Source of the DNA: Doryteuthis pealeii | Lineage: Eukaryota; Mollusca; Cephalopoda; Myopsida; Loliginidae | Direction of reading: 5' to 3' | Assembly: GCA_023376005.1 (NCBI GenBank) | Contig: CM042157.1 | Location: 16,530,619-16,594,618, forward strand | DNA: 64,000 nt | Part shown: piece after piece, positions 10,346 to 20,929 of the stretch | Layout: every line of letters begins with the position of its first letter | Numbering within the stretch: position 1 is the first letter of the stretch | Notes under the pieces: generated by a model | What the model was told of the DNA's origin: nothing | Seen by the model: only the letters and a program-made list of their open reading frames with translations | The model's database searches: none | Position numbers and translations under genes: made by a program

Positions 10346-10639
10346 ATAAGGAAAGTAATATGAACAAATCTGCGCAAAAGATGATTAATTGCTGAGCAAC
10401 ACGATATTGCAAAGTGAAGATTGAGAAGGTGTTGAAATTTGATATGGTACTATCTTCGGTCTTCACCGGTACCAGCTACCTTAGTGGACAGGCATCGGGT
10501 TTCACCAACAAGCATCAACAGCAGCCTGTCCTACCCCCTTTTGGTCACGCGATGTTCTTTATAAAAGGCCCTCACAGTGGCTACTCTTCCTCTTCTAATA
10601 AAATCCCTTAAGGTGATTACACCTCTACTATCCGCAAGT

Positions 10640-10812
10640 GTGAACCCCTTAATTCTCATTCCAGCTATGGGGAAATAGCAGAGAAGACAGGACTCTTTAA
10701 CCATGAATAGGTAATCAGTCTAGTAGAAGGAAAACCCTGAATTCAAACCTGTTGAACTCCGCTTAAGAAATTGACCTTGTGTCGCATCCTGCTCGTGCGG
10801 AGGGGTTGGTAA
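10640..10812 (+). mobile_element. SINE A, 3' half
   Basis: It contains CCAGCTATGGGGAAATAG, GGAAAACCCTGAATTCAAAC and the family end CGCATCCTGCTCGTGCGGAG. No tRNA head is present. The counterpart is 63130-63297. Confidence 0.75.
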
Positions 10813-10899
10813 GCCTCACTTTGTTTACATAAGTCTGAGGCCTATAGTGAATTCATTTCCGCTTATAAATGTAGCGATTAAATAGTCTCCTATATTTGA

Positions 10900-11090
10900 C
10901 AGCTGCCTGTGGCCGTACGGGTAAGAGGATTGGCGAACGAAAGTTCATTCGGGTCTCGAACCCGGCCAGAGGTAGCTGTTAAACGGTATAACCACACAGA
11001 TGAGAGGGGATACCTCGAAACACTTTAAAACCGTTGAGAGGAAGGCCCCGAAACGGTTGCACATTCTCTCCTGATGATACCATGCATTTT
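10900..11090 (+). mobile_element. SINE E: tRNA-like head plus hammerhead-core-like motif
   Basis: The head at 10900-10978 pairs CAGCTGCCT with AGGTAGCTG as an acceptor stem and has a GGGTCTCGAACCC B-box-like segment. The body follows directly with CAGATGA, a GAGG/CCTC hairpin and GAAACAC; the downstream copy reads CTGATGA at this point. A second copy lies on the minus strand at 51500-51632. The 3' part (AGGCCCCGAAACGG) ends before an (AT)n tract at 11095. Confidence 0.65.
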
Positions 11091-11092
11091 TA

Positions 11093-11094
<2 letters not shown>

Positions 11095-11138
<44 letters not shown>
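11095..11138. repeat. (AT)n microsatellite
   Basis: Uninterrupted AT dinucleotides. The counterpart at 63578-63608 is shorter. Confidence 0.95.
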
Positions 11139-11139
<1 letters not shown>

Positions 11140-11529
11140 GGCGACAATCTATTTTTTAAAATGATTTAAGATTTTGTTAATGGTTGTCACTTGAATGAAT
11201 GCTTCGTTGTTTTTTGCTAAGGAAATGTAATAAAAAGTAGGTGTAAAGTGGGGACTTACTGCTTTTTATTAACAATTATAATTGACGGCTTTTATTCTGC
11301 TACTTGTACAGAGTAATGTCCGGAACGATACAAACATATGAACTGAGTTTAAAAGACAAAATATAAAAAGAAATCTCGGTGGCCAGCTCCAGACAAAATA
11401 TGGTTTTGGGAATCGGAATCTGTCTCCTGATTTCTCTTTGATGATTTGCTGGAGGCTTTTTGAGAATATTGGAATCTGTCGGCATGATTCCCAAATCTGT
11501 CTGGAAAATTAAATTCATATAAATTCTTA
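11139..11529. other. Short dispersed repeat followed by unassigned sequence
   Basis: 11139-11212 (GGCGACAATCTA...GGTTGTCACTTGAATG) recurs at 13240-13312 and 63607-63680. The rest is AT-rich without a recognised gene; a 72-codon frame on the minus strand (11300-11518) has no recognisable domain. Confidence 0.5.
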
Positions 11530-11601
11530 TAGCCGTACTTTGTTGACTGCTGATAATATTAAATTCATTCTAGCACAAAATCACCTCTATGCTTATATGT
11601 A

Positions 11602-11604
<3 letters not shown>

Positions 11605-11684
<80 letters not shown>

Positions 11685-12286
11685 GTGTGTGTGTTTGTGT
11701 GTGTGAGTGTGTGTACGTGTGTATATGTACATATAATTATACATATACGTATATATATATACATATATGTATACATATACCTATATATGTATATACATGA
11801 ATATATACACATATACCCGCACACACATATATATGTATACATATATTGGTAGTGTATACATACATGTATAAATATATTCGTAAATGTATATATATATGTA
11901 TATATATATATACATTTTCCAATATATATATGTATATATATATTGGTAGATATATATAAATATGTATGCATATATAGATATATGTATACATATATTTATA
12001 CATATATGTATATGTATACATATATGTATACATATATGTATACATATATAGGTATATGTATATGTATAGGCATATGTATATACATATGTATACATATAGG
12101 TATATATATATATATGCAAACATATATAGGTATATGTATGCATGTATGTATATGTATATAGGTATATGTATACATATATAGTTGTATGCATACTTATATA
12201 TATAGGTAAATGAATTCATACATATTTAGGTATATGTTTGTATACATATACTGGTATATGTATACATATATAAGTACGTGTATATA

Positions 12287-12335
<49 letters not shown>

Positions 12336-12362
12336 TGTGTGTGTGTGTGTGTGTGTGTGTGT
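11605..12362. repeat. Compound microsatellite: (AT)n, (GT)n, TATACA/TATGTA variants
   Basis: About 750 bp of alternating purine-pyrimidine dinucleotides with recurrent TATATGTATACATA motifs. It starts with (AT)n and ends with (AT)n-(GT)n. It creates spurious open frames on both strands. Confidence 0.95.
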
Positions 12363-12374
12363 ATTCATTACCAT

Positions 12375-13030
12375 CAAGTCGTACTGCCAGCAAAATTTCC
12401 ATGACTCTCTCGAGCCACCCGTTCCTATTGATCAATGAAGATCTTTACAGGTCGACGTAAAATGATGTGTACCTATGTAGGTTACAACAGTTGAACGTCC
12501 GTCCTTACTTCTCCAACAGTATCCATTATGTCATGTCTGCCTTACTTGGATAGTTTGTGTGATAAGAGATACCCTTTTCTTATTATATTACATATGTTGT
12601 TTTTTTTGGGTACTGCTTCCAGGTTTTGTTCAACACGGCACGCAGCTTTCTTGTTTAGATCCCATCCGTCTTTTTTCCCCAGAGTTTCAAGAGGTGCAAC
12701 CATACAGTAGCACTGACATGGCTACAGCTTGTAAGAATACTCGCTTTATTCCATCAGAGATCATATTTTCATGTGATCGATTATACACCTATGCCATTCC
12801 TATGCGTATATTGACATCGTTCTCGGCAGATGAGATTCTGCTACCTAGGTATGTGAACTGGCCTACTAACTTCAGAGGCTTGCCATCCAGTGTGGTGATG
12901 TCTCCATTTTGTTTAAAACACATGAACGTTTTATCTGAGTTCACAGAGAGGCCAATGCCTCTTGTTTCCTTCTCTAACACCTACCACAGGAACGACTGTT
13001 ACCTGTTTCTTGAAGGTTACACCATATTTA
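12375..13030 (-). pseudogene. Decayed RTE-like LINE 3' region
   Basis: Read on the minus strand from 13030 down, it encodes GKPLKLVGQFTYLGSRISS and ENDVNIRIG (12789-12980). After frameshifts it continues with QTIQVRQT, HNGYCWRSKDG (about 12505-12560) and finally GWLERVMEIL (about 12395-12430). The segments match, in order, the intact-frame copy at 16393-16958. Stops and frameshifts make it a pseudogene. Confidence 0.8.
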
Positions 13031-13539
13031 TCTGACCCGAGTCAGGAGTGGTCCGCTAAAGAAGCATCTTTTTTAGCAACCCCGACAGGACGGCCAGCTA
13101 TACCTTGGTCACCAGTCGATTTCTTTCGATGGGTAGGTTTGTGTATTAACCAATCATCCTGGCCTGTGAGCTCAGGTTTCTTTTGTCGTCATCCGTCCTT
13201 AAAAGCTTAAATGATGAACTTAAGTTAATCCATGAGTAAACGGTGACAATCTATTTTTTTTTAAAGATTTAAGTTTTTGTTTACGGTTGTCACTTGAATG
13301 AATGCTTCGTTATATGTATAACTATATGCATACATATATTGGCACGTGTATACATATATGTATACACATTACCTTCTCTGAGATAAGCAGCAGGTGGATT
13401 TGCCAAATGAGCGAGATTATCTGCCTAGTCCGTAATCTGTAATATTTTCTGTGGGATACCATACCGAGAGATTATCATTTATACATGTACATATGAGAAG
13501 CAAATACACAAAAATGTGTTTTGATATGGCTTTTTTTTA

Positions 13540-13700
13540 GCCGACAATTTTTGGGAGAATATGTGCTTAATTGAAGTCGACCCTAATTTTGAAAGTTAAT
13601 TAATTAATAATTAATATTCCCGCCTAATTAATTAATTATTAATTAATTAACTTTCAAAATTAGGTACGACTTCAATTAAGCACATATTCTCCCAAAAACA
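13540..13700. mobile_element. Foldback element M, short copy
   Basis: Two ~75-bp inverted arms pair from GGGAGAATATGTGCTTAATT inwards to a TTAATTAATTAATAATTAAT centre. The outer GCCGACAATTTTT end is shared with the copies at 25374 and 45050. No coding sequence is present. Confidence 0.85.
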
Positions 13701-13742
13701 TGTACATATATATACATATAAATATATATATATATATTTATG

Positions 13743-13751
13743 TGCGCGCGC

Positions 13752-13787
<36 letters not shown>

Positions 13788-13788
13788 C
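13743..13788. repeat. (CG)n-(GT)n microsatellite
   Basis: GCGCGCGCG followed by (GT)n. Confidence 0.95.
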
Positions 13789-13997
13789 TTCTAAAACGAC
13801 GTTAACGGCACGCGATGAAGGCTCCAATTAAAAACATGAATGCATCATATATTATACTGCGTGATCGTACCCACATTATCGACGATGACCAACGATGGCC
13901 GAATGTGCATATACTTGGCTTGCAACACCAGATGTTTGGGAAACTTATTATAGAGCCTCCAACCTCATTTGCGATGTCTTGCCTGCGAATATTAAAA

Positions 13998-14640
13998 GCC
14001 GAAGCTCATGGGTGGTAGGCACAAAAATGCGTCGATCCCGTCGGCATTCCCCGTCGAGGGGACGCCTCAGGTGCTGGGCAATAAACCCAGCTCTACCCCT
14101 TTAAATCAAGGGGCAGGTATTGCATGGGGGAATAGCCCCCTGGGATCGACGTTTTTAATTTTATTATCTAGCCACTCCAGAGGCCGAAGCACTCTGAAGC
14201 AGACTCAAGCAAGGTATTTGGCTCTCATCCCACTTATGAGGGCGTGACACAAGGACATTTTTATGTGGGCCCACCAATAAGCCGAAGCTCATGGGTAGTA
14301 AGCACAAAAATGCGTCGATCGCGTCAGCATTCGCCCTCAGGCTCTGGGCAAGGAGTATTTGCCTCATACCCCACTTGTATGGGCTGGGCACAAGGCCTCG
14401 TTTTAACGCGGGCCCACCCACAAGCCGAAGCTCATTGGTGGGAAAGAACAAAAATTGCGTCGATCCCCTCGGCACTGCCCCTCAAGGGGGACACCTCAGA
14501 CGCTGGGCAATAAACCCAGCCCTGCCCCTTTAAATCGAGGGGGACGGTATTGCCTGGTGGGATAACCCCCTGTGATCGACGCTGTTAATCTTATTACCTA
14601 GCCACTCCAGAGGCTGAAGCACTCTGAAGCAGGCGAAGGA
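13998..14640. repeat. GC-rich ~143-bp module repeated three times
   Basis: GCCGAAGCTCAT starts units at 13998, 14281 and 14424. Units share AAAATGCGTCGATC, GCTGGGCAA and GGGCCCACC. The first and third are followed by a palindromic CCCCTTTAAATC..., and GATCGACG recurs. The surroundings are AT-rich, so the composition stands out. I do not recognise the family, and open frames across it are not conserved between units. Confidence 0.7.
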
Positions 14641-14649
14641 AAATCACCG

Positions 14650-15725
14650 ATGTTCTAAAACAGCAGTGTACAAATAGTCTTGGACCAGCTCATTTACTCT
14701 CTACGAAAGGTAAGCTAGGCTAGTCCACAATTTATTGATAAGATACAATTTTTAAAAAAAACAACATTTATATTGTTATTGCTGAAATTAGTTCAATGCT
14801 TCATACTCATTATTTCACTTGTGCTAAGATTACTACGAAGATGATTGAAAATCCTTTCCTGAATGACAGTGATTAACAAATGGAACACGCAAGCCATACT
14901 GTAATCAGTCCTAGATTGGATGTTTCACAGTTGTGGTCGTGTAGTAGACTACGCCTAGGTTATTAAATTCTAACCTTCTTGGTTTACTGCTGCGTTTTAT
15001 ATAAAAGAATTATCAGTCGAAAAATCTCCCGGCTGTTACAGTAAACAGCGTGATAAAAAGCAACAAGACGAAACTAGTCAAAAAATTAATTATATAAAAA
15101 CACTTCATTCATTCAATCGAAGAAAACATGTTATTCAGTATGATTTTAAATTGACTATTATTTTTTTAGACTCCATTTAACTAAAATGAATTTAAAAGCC
15201 AAAAGGCATAATTATTTGAATGTGTATAATTCCCGCCCCTCCAAATTCAATTAAGAAGTGTAAAAGCGATCGTCTGCGTCTTTTAATATGGCGGATTGCA
15301 ATAAAATTCCTCGGATAATCATAATAGAAACCTCTTGTCAGTTAAGAGCGGGGCTGTATCAATAAATTTATTGACAGCATTTGATAATGATCAGATCTAG
15401 TCTCGTTTTAATTAATATACTCAGTTGAAATATCATGAAATCTTGCATAAAAGCTAACACATTAACAGATAACCGTCTTCTTTGCTAATTAAATTGAGTC
15501 GTTTCTTTTCCTTACATTAGAAGCATTAAAACATTCATTTTCGAAATATAATCGACAAAGTTTATTAAGGTCGTGTGCATTAAAAATATTATATCAGATG
15601 TGTCATTCAGTAGAATGAAATCATCAATTACATTGAAATAAATCGTTTTGAATGATTATAAAGGAAATAGGAATTGTCATTACGACAGAGATTATACGAG
15701 GTACATTCAATAGATGAGGTGAATT
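14650..15725. other. AT-rich, low-repeat stretch
   Basis: No tandem structure, tRNA box or coding frame is visible. It could be unique sequence or very old repeats. Confidence 0.4.
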
Positions 15726-16119
15726 ATTGCCGTAGAGTAAGTAAAGTAAAGTTGTCGGGCGGCTTAAGGTCGGTATCAGTCAATCAGCGAGGGAGTCTAT
15801 CCCCTTTTCAATAGCGCTAGACCAAAGAGATTGTTATTGGCGTCTGAGGTGGAGCGCCATACCTACCATCAGCTCCTTACTTTACCGCACAGATCCCTGT
15901 GCTACTCATATGCTGAGTTGGCGAGTACCGGTATCGAACTAGGAATCTTGTGGTTTCTAGCCGAACGCTCTATCGACTGATCTAACCCGGCCCCTTTTAG
16001 ACGCTTACAGCACCTGGTATTCCCAAGCGGTCACCCATCCAAGTACTGACCAGGATCTATGTTGCTTAACCTCGGTGATCGAACGAGAACCGGTGCTCTC
16101 AGCGTGATATTGCCGTAGA
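15725..16119 (-). mobile_element. Chimeric SINE: 5S rRNA-derived head plus tRNA-derived SINE C
   Basis: On the minus strand 16119-16001 is a near full-length 5S rRNA-like sequence (TCTACGGCAATATCACG start, GGTTAAGCAACAT A-box, GATGGGTGACCGCTTGGGAA C-box, CAGGTGCTGTAAGC end). It runs directly into the SINE C head GGGTTAGATCAGTCGATAG with B box AGTTCGATACCGG, then the body to the end CGACAACTTTAC. TATTGCCGTAGA occurs at both ends (15725-15736 and 16108-16119), consistent with a target-site duplication of the whole composite. Other SINE C copies here lack a 5S head. Confidence 0.85.
16001..16119 (-). rRNA. 5S rRNA-derived sequence (SINE head, not a gene)
   Basis: About 119 nt align end to end with animal 5S rRNA, as recalled, with scattered substitutions. 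The internal promoter boxes are preserved. It lacks a terminator T-run and continues into the SINE, so it is best read as the promoter part of a retroposon rather than a 5S gene. Confidence 0.85.
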
Positions 16120-16129
16120 AGTTGGTAAT

Positions 16130-16345
16130 ATTAAGTAGAGTTTACTATAAGAACTCATTGGAAATGATTTTACTATTGGAATATATTTACGAGGGTGATT
16201 CAATAAATAAGGTGCATTCTGCCAAAAGAATTTCCAATAGAAAACACATCTGCCTATAAGAATTCATTGAAAAGGGTTTTTACTTTACAAATAGATTTAC
16301 CAGGGTGATTCAATAGATAAAGTGCATTCTGCCTAAAGAATATAT
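16130..16345 (+). repeat. ~120-bp degenerate tandem repeat
   Basis: GGGTGATTCAATA-AT/GATAA and GTGCATTCTGCC occur twice (about 16194 and 16312). A third related unit upstream (15690-15725) is separated from these by the chimeric SINE. The SINE therefore inserted into a pre-existing tandem array. Confidence 0.65.
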
Positions 16346-16349
16346 CATC

Positions 16350-16392
<43 letters not shown>

Positions 16393-16396
<4 letters not shown>

Positions 16397-16958
16397 CATC
16401 ATTATCATCATCATCATCATCATCATGTGGCGCTTTCAGCGCGGATATCCATGACAATCTCTCTCCGTCCATATAGCTCATTATTCTCGGGAGGTCCTCT
16501 ATGCAGCATCCTGCATCCGCACAGAGCTGATCAGCGTACGGTTTTGCTGGTCGGCCCACACTGGCTTGTCCATGTGCTGGCTTCCACAGGAGGATGTCGC
16601 TTATGAGTTCGTCCTTGCTTCTCCAGCAGTGTCCTGCGTGTCTTGTCCGTCTTACTCGGATGGTTTGGGTGATATGTGGTAGGTGGCCGTGCAACTGTTT
16701 TCTCGTAGGGTATTGTTTCCACGTCTTGTTCAGGATCACCCGCAGCATTCTTGTGCAGCTCCCATCTAGTTTATTCTCTAGTCGCTTCGTTAGGGTCCAG
16801 GTGGTGCAGCCATACAGCAGTACTGACACGACAACGGCCTGGAAGAACTGTCTCTTTAACTTGTCTGTGAGATTGGACCTCCATATGATCGATAATTTAT
16901 TTATAGCGGCCCATACTTTTCCTATACGTGCATTAACGTCATTTTCTGTGCTATATAA
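16393..16958 (-). pseudogene. RTE-like LINE, C-terminal reverse-transcriptase ORF end
   Basis: The minus strand keeps a ~190-residue open frame: ENDVNARIGKVWAAINKLS, then LLYGCTTWTLTKRLENKLDG, then a RRTRHAGHCWRSKDELISDI segment, then a QLCADAGC-EDLP end. This is the region after the RT catalytic core of a non-LTR element, I think RTE-like by family memory. It is 5'-truncated, and no YADD catalytic motif is included. The 3' end has a (GAT)n tail that extends the frame as poly-aspartate, then (AT)n. As a truncated copy it cannot encode a working enzyme. Confidence 0.85.
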
Positions 16959-17292
16959 TATCAACTAATTAACTACATAAAAAAGAAACAAGCTTCGTAT
17001 TTGTAATTTTAATATTATCCCATATTTTACCTGTGAAATCGTAATGTCTACTAATGGGAATTTAATAGAACAATTATATTTAATGAATAATATTTAGTAT
17101 CCTTTTCTTTTCTTTTTCTTTTGTTTTCCTGTCATGATTTTTAAAGACACATTTCCTTTCGGCAGTTGTGGTCAGTAAAAGAAATAGACCAAATGAAGTG
17201 ATATCTTACGAAAGATCTCTTCTTAGCCTGGCAATGAATCGGATTGTGATTCAATTAGTAGTTTGGTGACGATAACAGTGATAGAAATATGC

Positions 17293-17350
<58 letters not shown>
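17293..17350. repeat. (CT)n microsatellite
   Basis: About 28 uninterrupted CT repeats. Confidence 0.95.
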
Positions 17351-17352
<2 letters not shown>

Positions 17353-17539
17353 AAATTTCCTTGCCCTGGCTTTCTTGCGCTGGATCAATGATCCACAACA
17401 GACAGTGAATAGTGAAAAAGTCAGAGAAATTCCACCATTGTCCTCTGGCTAATAATGTGATATCTCTGTGCAGACATTTCTTTGCATTGGGTCGTATTAC
17501 ACAGTTAATGACCCCAATGTGGCATAATACAACACGATG

Positions 17540-18155
17540 TGGAGGCACATGTTGTAATGGTTAGAGTTTGTAGAAAATGGGGTTGACGAAAACGAGTTCA
17601 AATCCTGGATGAGACTGTTTGCATTTCACATAGCGATAATACCCTTGGTAAAGGTATGAATCCAACTAATGTCCCTCAATCTATGGGTAAATAGTAGGGT
17701 AGACTGGGATATTCAACGCATGTTATAATGGTTAGAGTCGTAGAAAATGGGGATGACGAAAACGAGTTCAAATCCTGGATGAGACTGTTTGCATTTCACA
17801 TAGTGATAATACTCTTGGTAAAGGTATGAATCCAATTAATCTCCCTGAAGCTATGGGTAAATAATAGGGCAGACTGGGATATTCAACGCATGTTATAATG
17901 GTTAGAGTCGTAGAAAATGGGGATGACGAAAACGAGTTCAAATCCTGGATGAGACTGTTTGTATTTCACATAGCGAAAAGGTATGAATCCAACTAATCTC
18001 CATCAAGCTATGGGTAAATAGTAGGGCAGATTGGGATATTCAACCTTAGTATACTAACCAGTCTGGGAGAAGGAAAACTCTGAATTCAAAACTGTTAAAC
18101 CCCGCTTAAGAAATTAACATTGTATCGCACCCTGCTCGTGCGGAAGGGTTGGTAA
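17540..18155 (+). mobile_element. Tandemly triplicated SINE A
   Basis: Heads with ATGGTTAGAGT and GAGTTCAAATCCTGGATGAG occur near 17543, 17717 and 17888, each followed by ATAGCG, AAAGGTATGAATCCAA and GGGTAAATAGTAGGG. Only the last unit continues to the full 3' end (CGCACCCTGCTCGTGCGGAAG). The units are very similar, pointing to recent tandem amplification. Confidence 0.85.
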
Positions 18156-18169
18156 ATATATATATCCAT

Positions 18170-18520
18170 TCAGAAGAATGGACGATCTTCAAAGCTGGGG
18201 GTTCTCATCAGAAAAGTTTAAACTATTCATGGAGCTGCAATTTCCATGTTCTTCTTATTTCACCGAACTGCGATTTATATTCAGCTTGCAAATTATAAAC
18301 TAAAGGTGGCTGGTCCGGTTTCATTCAAGATGTGTCAATAGGAACGCACTTTCCATCAGTTCATATTACAATGAGGCACTATTAACAGTAACCGGGGATA
18401 GTTTTCCCTTGGAGTAAAAGCAGTCATGTCATTTTAGTTGCTATCAAGGCGTGAAATGGTAAAAATCGTGCGTTTTTGTTTGAAAAACATTTTGCATCAT
18501 CTCTCTACGTGATGACATCA
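18170..18520. other. Unassigned non-coding stretch
   Basis: No recognisable element. It is lightly AT-rich and without tandem structure. Confidence 0.4.
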
Positions 18521-18639
18521 TATGACTGGCTCGCTCACCAGATATATATTCTTCTATTTACTGTTGTTAAATAGAGCCAAGGATTCAATTTCAAGTTGAA
18601 ATTCATTGAGTAAATATAAATAATACAAGGAAATGCATA

Positions 18640-18945
18640 TTTGAACGGTAGAGGCTCCTGGAATGACTAACAAGATATTTAGCACAGAAACATATTCGTC
18701 CCCATTGTTTTAACCCTTTGACCACCAATTTTCTCCCCACGGCTGTGCGAAATTTCCTTATTGAAAAAAAGAATCAATTACCAGTCCCGGGGTTGATCAA
18801 CAGACCAAACAAAAAATGGCAGGGGTGTTCACGTACTGATTTTTCAGTGTAAACAAAAGAACACGTGCGAGAGCCGCTGCCAGCTGGTTACGGTAGGTGT
18901 GGTGTGAAAGCTGCTGCCAGCGGCTTAAAGTAAGCAAAGAGTTTT
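18640..18945 (+). repeat. Dispersed repeat H, copy 1
   Basis: Landmarks CAGAAACATA, CCATTGTTTTAACCCTTTG, TTTTTCAGTGTAAACAA and GCGAGAGCCGCTGCCAGC are found in the same order at 22370-22630. Some landmarks, such as the GCGAGAGCC...GCCAGC segment, are moderately GC-rich. Confidence 0.7.
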
Positions 18946-19068
18946 TTTTTAAAAAAGCATGATTTAGAATATTCATTTGTAAAGTAGGTAAAGTAATAAT
19001 CCTCCTTTGGAAGACTAGCGTCACGCAATTTTTCCTATCCTCATTTGGATTTTCTTCTGTGTGAATCC

Positions 19069-19230
19069 ATCTATTCTTCCTCCAGCTATGGGTAAATAGT
19101 AGAGAAGACTGGGATTTTTAGCCTTGGCATGGCAACCGGTCTAAAAGAAGGAAAAACCTGAATTCAAGCCAGCAAACTCTGCTTAAAAATAGACCTTGTA
19201 ACACATTCTGCTCTAGTGGAGGTGTTGGGT
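19069..19230 (+). mobile_element. SINE A, 3' half
   Basis: CTCCAGCTATGGGTAAATAG, then a GAAGGAAAAACCTGAATTC segment, then a decayed CATTCTGCTCTAGTGGAGG end. Confidence 0.7.
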
Positions 19231-19357
19231 ATGTATATACTTCCGCGACACAGGAACGTAGCGAACAATGATTTCAAAGTTATATTAGAATCATAAGTTC
19301 TATATCCCTGTACAAGGCGCCTTCGCAATTTCAAACACATTGTTTGTTCACTTCATG

Positions 19358-19416
<59 letters not shown>

Positions 19417-19417
<1 letters not shown>

Positions 19418-20870
19418 ATTTTTTATATCATCATTTTTATAGTGAGTTCGAAGCATTAATTAAAATGTAATAATATATTTTTGAAGGCGTAATAATGCAC
19501 ATTTATGTTTAAAAAACATATTTATTTCTTTTTTTTTTTTTTTCTTTTATGAGTCCTAAATATTTTCAAGCTAATGCTCATCATCAGAGGATTGAAAGAT
19601 TTTTTCATAATTTTCATCTGTATTTGATAAATTCAACTGTGATATTGGTCCGTTGAATGCCTGATCGTAACTGCGAAAGTATTATAGTATTATAAAAAAA
19701 AGAAAAAAAATTTATATATGAAATAATTTTCAAAACATCCCGCGATTTTTTACGGAGTTTACCGAGCGTATCTACATCTTCGCCGGAAAAAAAAAAAAAA
19801 AAAAAAAAAAACTTTCGCAGTTACGATCAGGCATTCAACGGACCAAGATCACAGTTGAATTTATCAAATACAGATGAAAATTATGAAAAAATCTTTCAAT
19901 CCTCTGATGATGAGCATTAGCTTGAAAATATTTAGGACTCATAAAAGGAAAAAAAAAAAAAAAAGAAATAAATATGTTTTTTAAACATAAATGTGCATTA
20001 TTACGCCTTCAAAAATATATTATTACATTTTAATTAATGCTTCGAACTCACTATAAAAATGATGATATAAAAAATCTTTATTTCAGTGTCCCTGAGCAGG
20101 GCCTCATTATTTTATAGTATTATAAAAAAGAAAAAAAAATTATATATGAAATAATTTTCAAAACATCCCGCGATTTTTTACGGAGTTTACCGAGCGTATC
20201 TACATCTTCGCCGGAAAAAAAAAAAAAAAAAAAACTTTCGCAGTTACGATCAGGCATTCAACGGACCAAGATCACAGTTGAATTTATCAAATACAGATGA
20301 AAATTATGAAAAAATCTTTCAATCCTCTGATGATGAGCATTAGCTTGAAAATATTTAGGACTCATAAAAGGAAAAAAAAAAAAAAAAAAGAAATAAATAT
20401 GTTTTTTAAACATAAATGTGCATTATTACGCCTTCAAAAATATATTATTACATTTTAATTAATGCTTCGAACTCACTATAAAAATGATGATATAAAAAAT
20501 CTTTATTTCAGTGTCCCTGAGCAGGGCCTCATTATTTTATAGTATTATAAAAAAAGAAAAAAAATTATATATGAAATAATTTCAAAACATCCCGCGATTT
20601 TTTACGGAGTTTACCGAGCGTATCTACATCTTCGCCGGAAAAAAAAAAAAAAAAAACTTTCGCAGTTACGATCAGGCATTCAACGGACCAAGATCACAGT
20701 TGAATTTATCAAATACAGATGAAATTATGAAAAAATCTTTCAATCCTCTGAAGATGAGCATTAGCTTGAAAATATTTAGGACTCATAAAAAGGAAAAAAA
20801 AAAAAAAGAAGAAATATGTTTTTAAACATAAATGTGCATTATTACGCCTTCAAAAATATATTATATATAT
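19417..20870 (+). repeat. Inverted plus tandem array of a ~425-bp AT-rich unit (family T)
   Basis: 19417-19678 is an inverted copy of 19811-20080. From 19680 onward a unit starting TAGTATTATAAAAAA recurs at about 20113 and 20535, with internal CCCGCGATTTTTTACGGAG, an A-homopolymer, CTTTCGCAGTTACGATCAGG and CTGATGATGAGCATTAGCTT-GAAAA. The third unit is cut by (AT)n near 20860. A-run lengths vary between units. Likely a foldback transposon amplified in tandem. Confidence 0.85.
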
Positions 20871-20875
20871 ATATA

Positions 20876-20924
<49 letters not shown>

Positions 20925-20929
<5 letters not shown>

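Larger units (their letters stand above)
1..11529 (+). repeat. Large direct repeat, upstream copy
   Basis: This block is repeated collinearly in the same orientation at 52713-64000. Matching landmarks occur in the same order: retroposon F, SINE B, the insert rich in GGCGTCGG-type sequence, the GA/GATA array, the element with long terminal inverted repeats, the LINE 3' end, the tRNA-like sequence, the palindromic element, the VNTR and a second tRNA-like element. By eye most stretches are well above 90% identical, with indels concentrated in microsatellites. The left edge lies at or before the window start, and the match still continues at the end of the window, so the true length is unknown. 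It may be a segmental duplication or an unpurged haplotype. Confidence 0.95.

Noticed and set aside
11540..12460. Ile/Tyr/Cys/Val-rich open frames on both strands
   Set aside because: Produced by (AT)n and (GT)n repeats lacking stops; no protein signature.
12559..13035. 158-codon plus-strand open frame as a gene
   Set aside because: It is the antisense of a decayed LINE reverse-transcriptase region readable on the minus strand.
16001..16119. Functional 5S rRNA gene
   Set aside because: No terminator, substitutions relative to 5S, and direct fusion to a tRNA-derived SINE within one target duplication.
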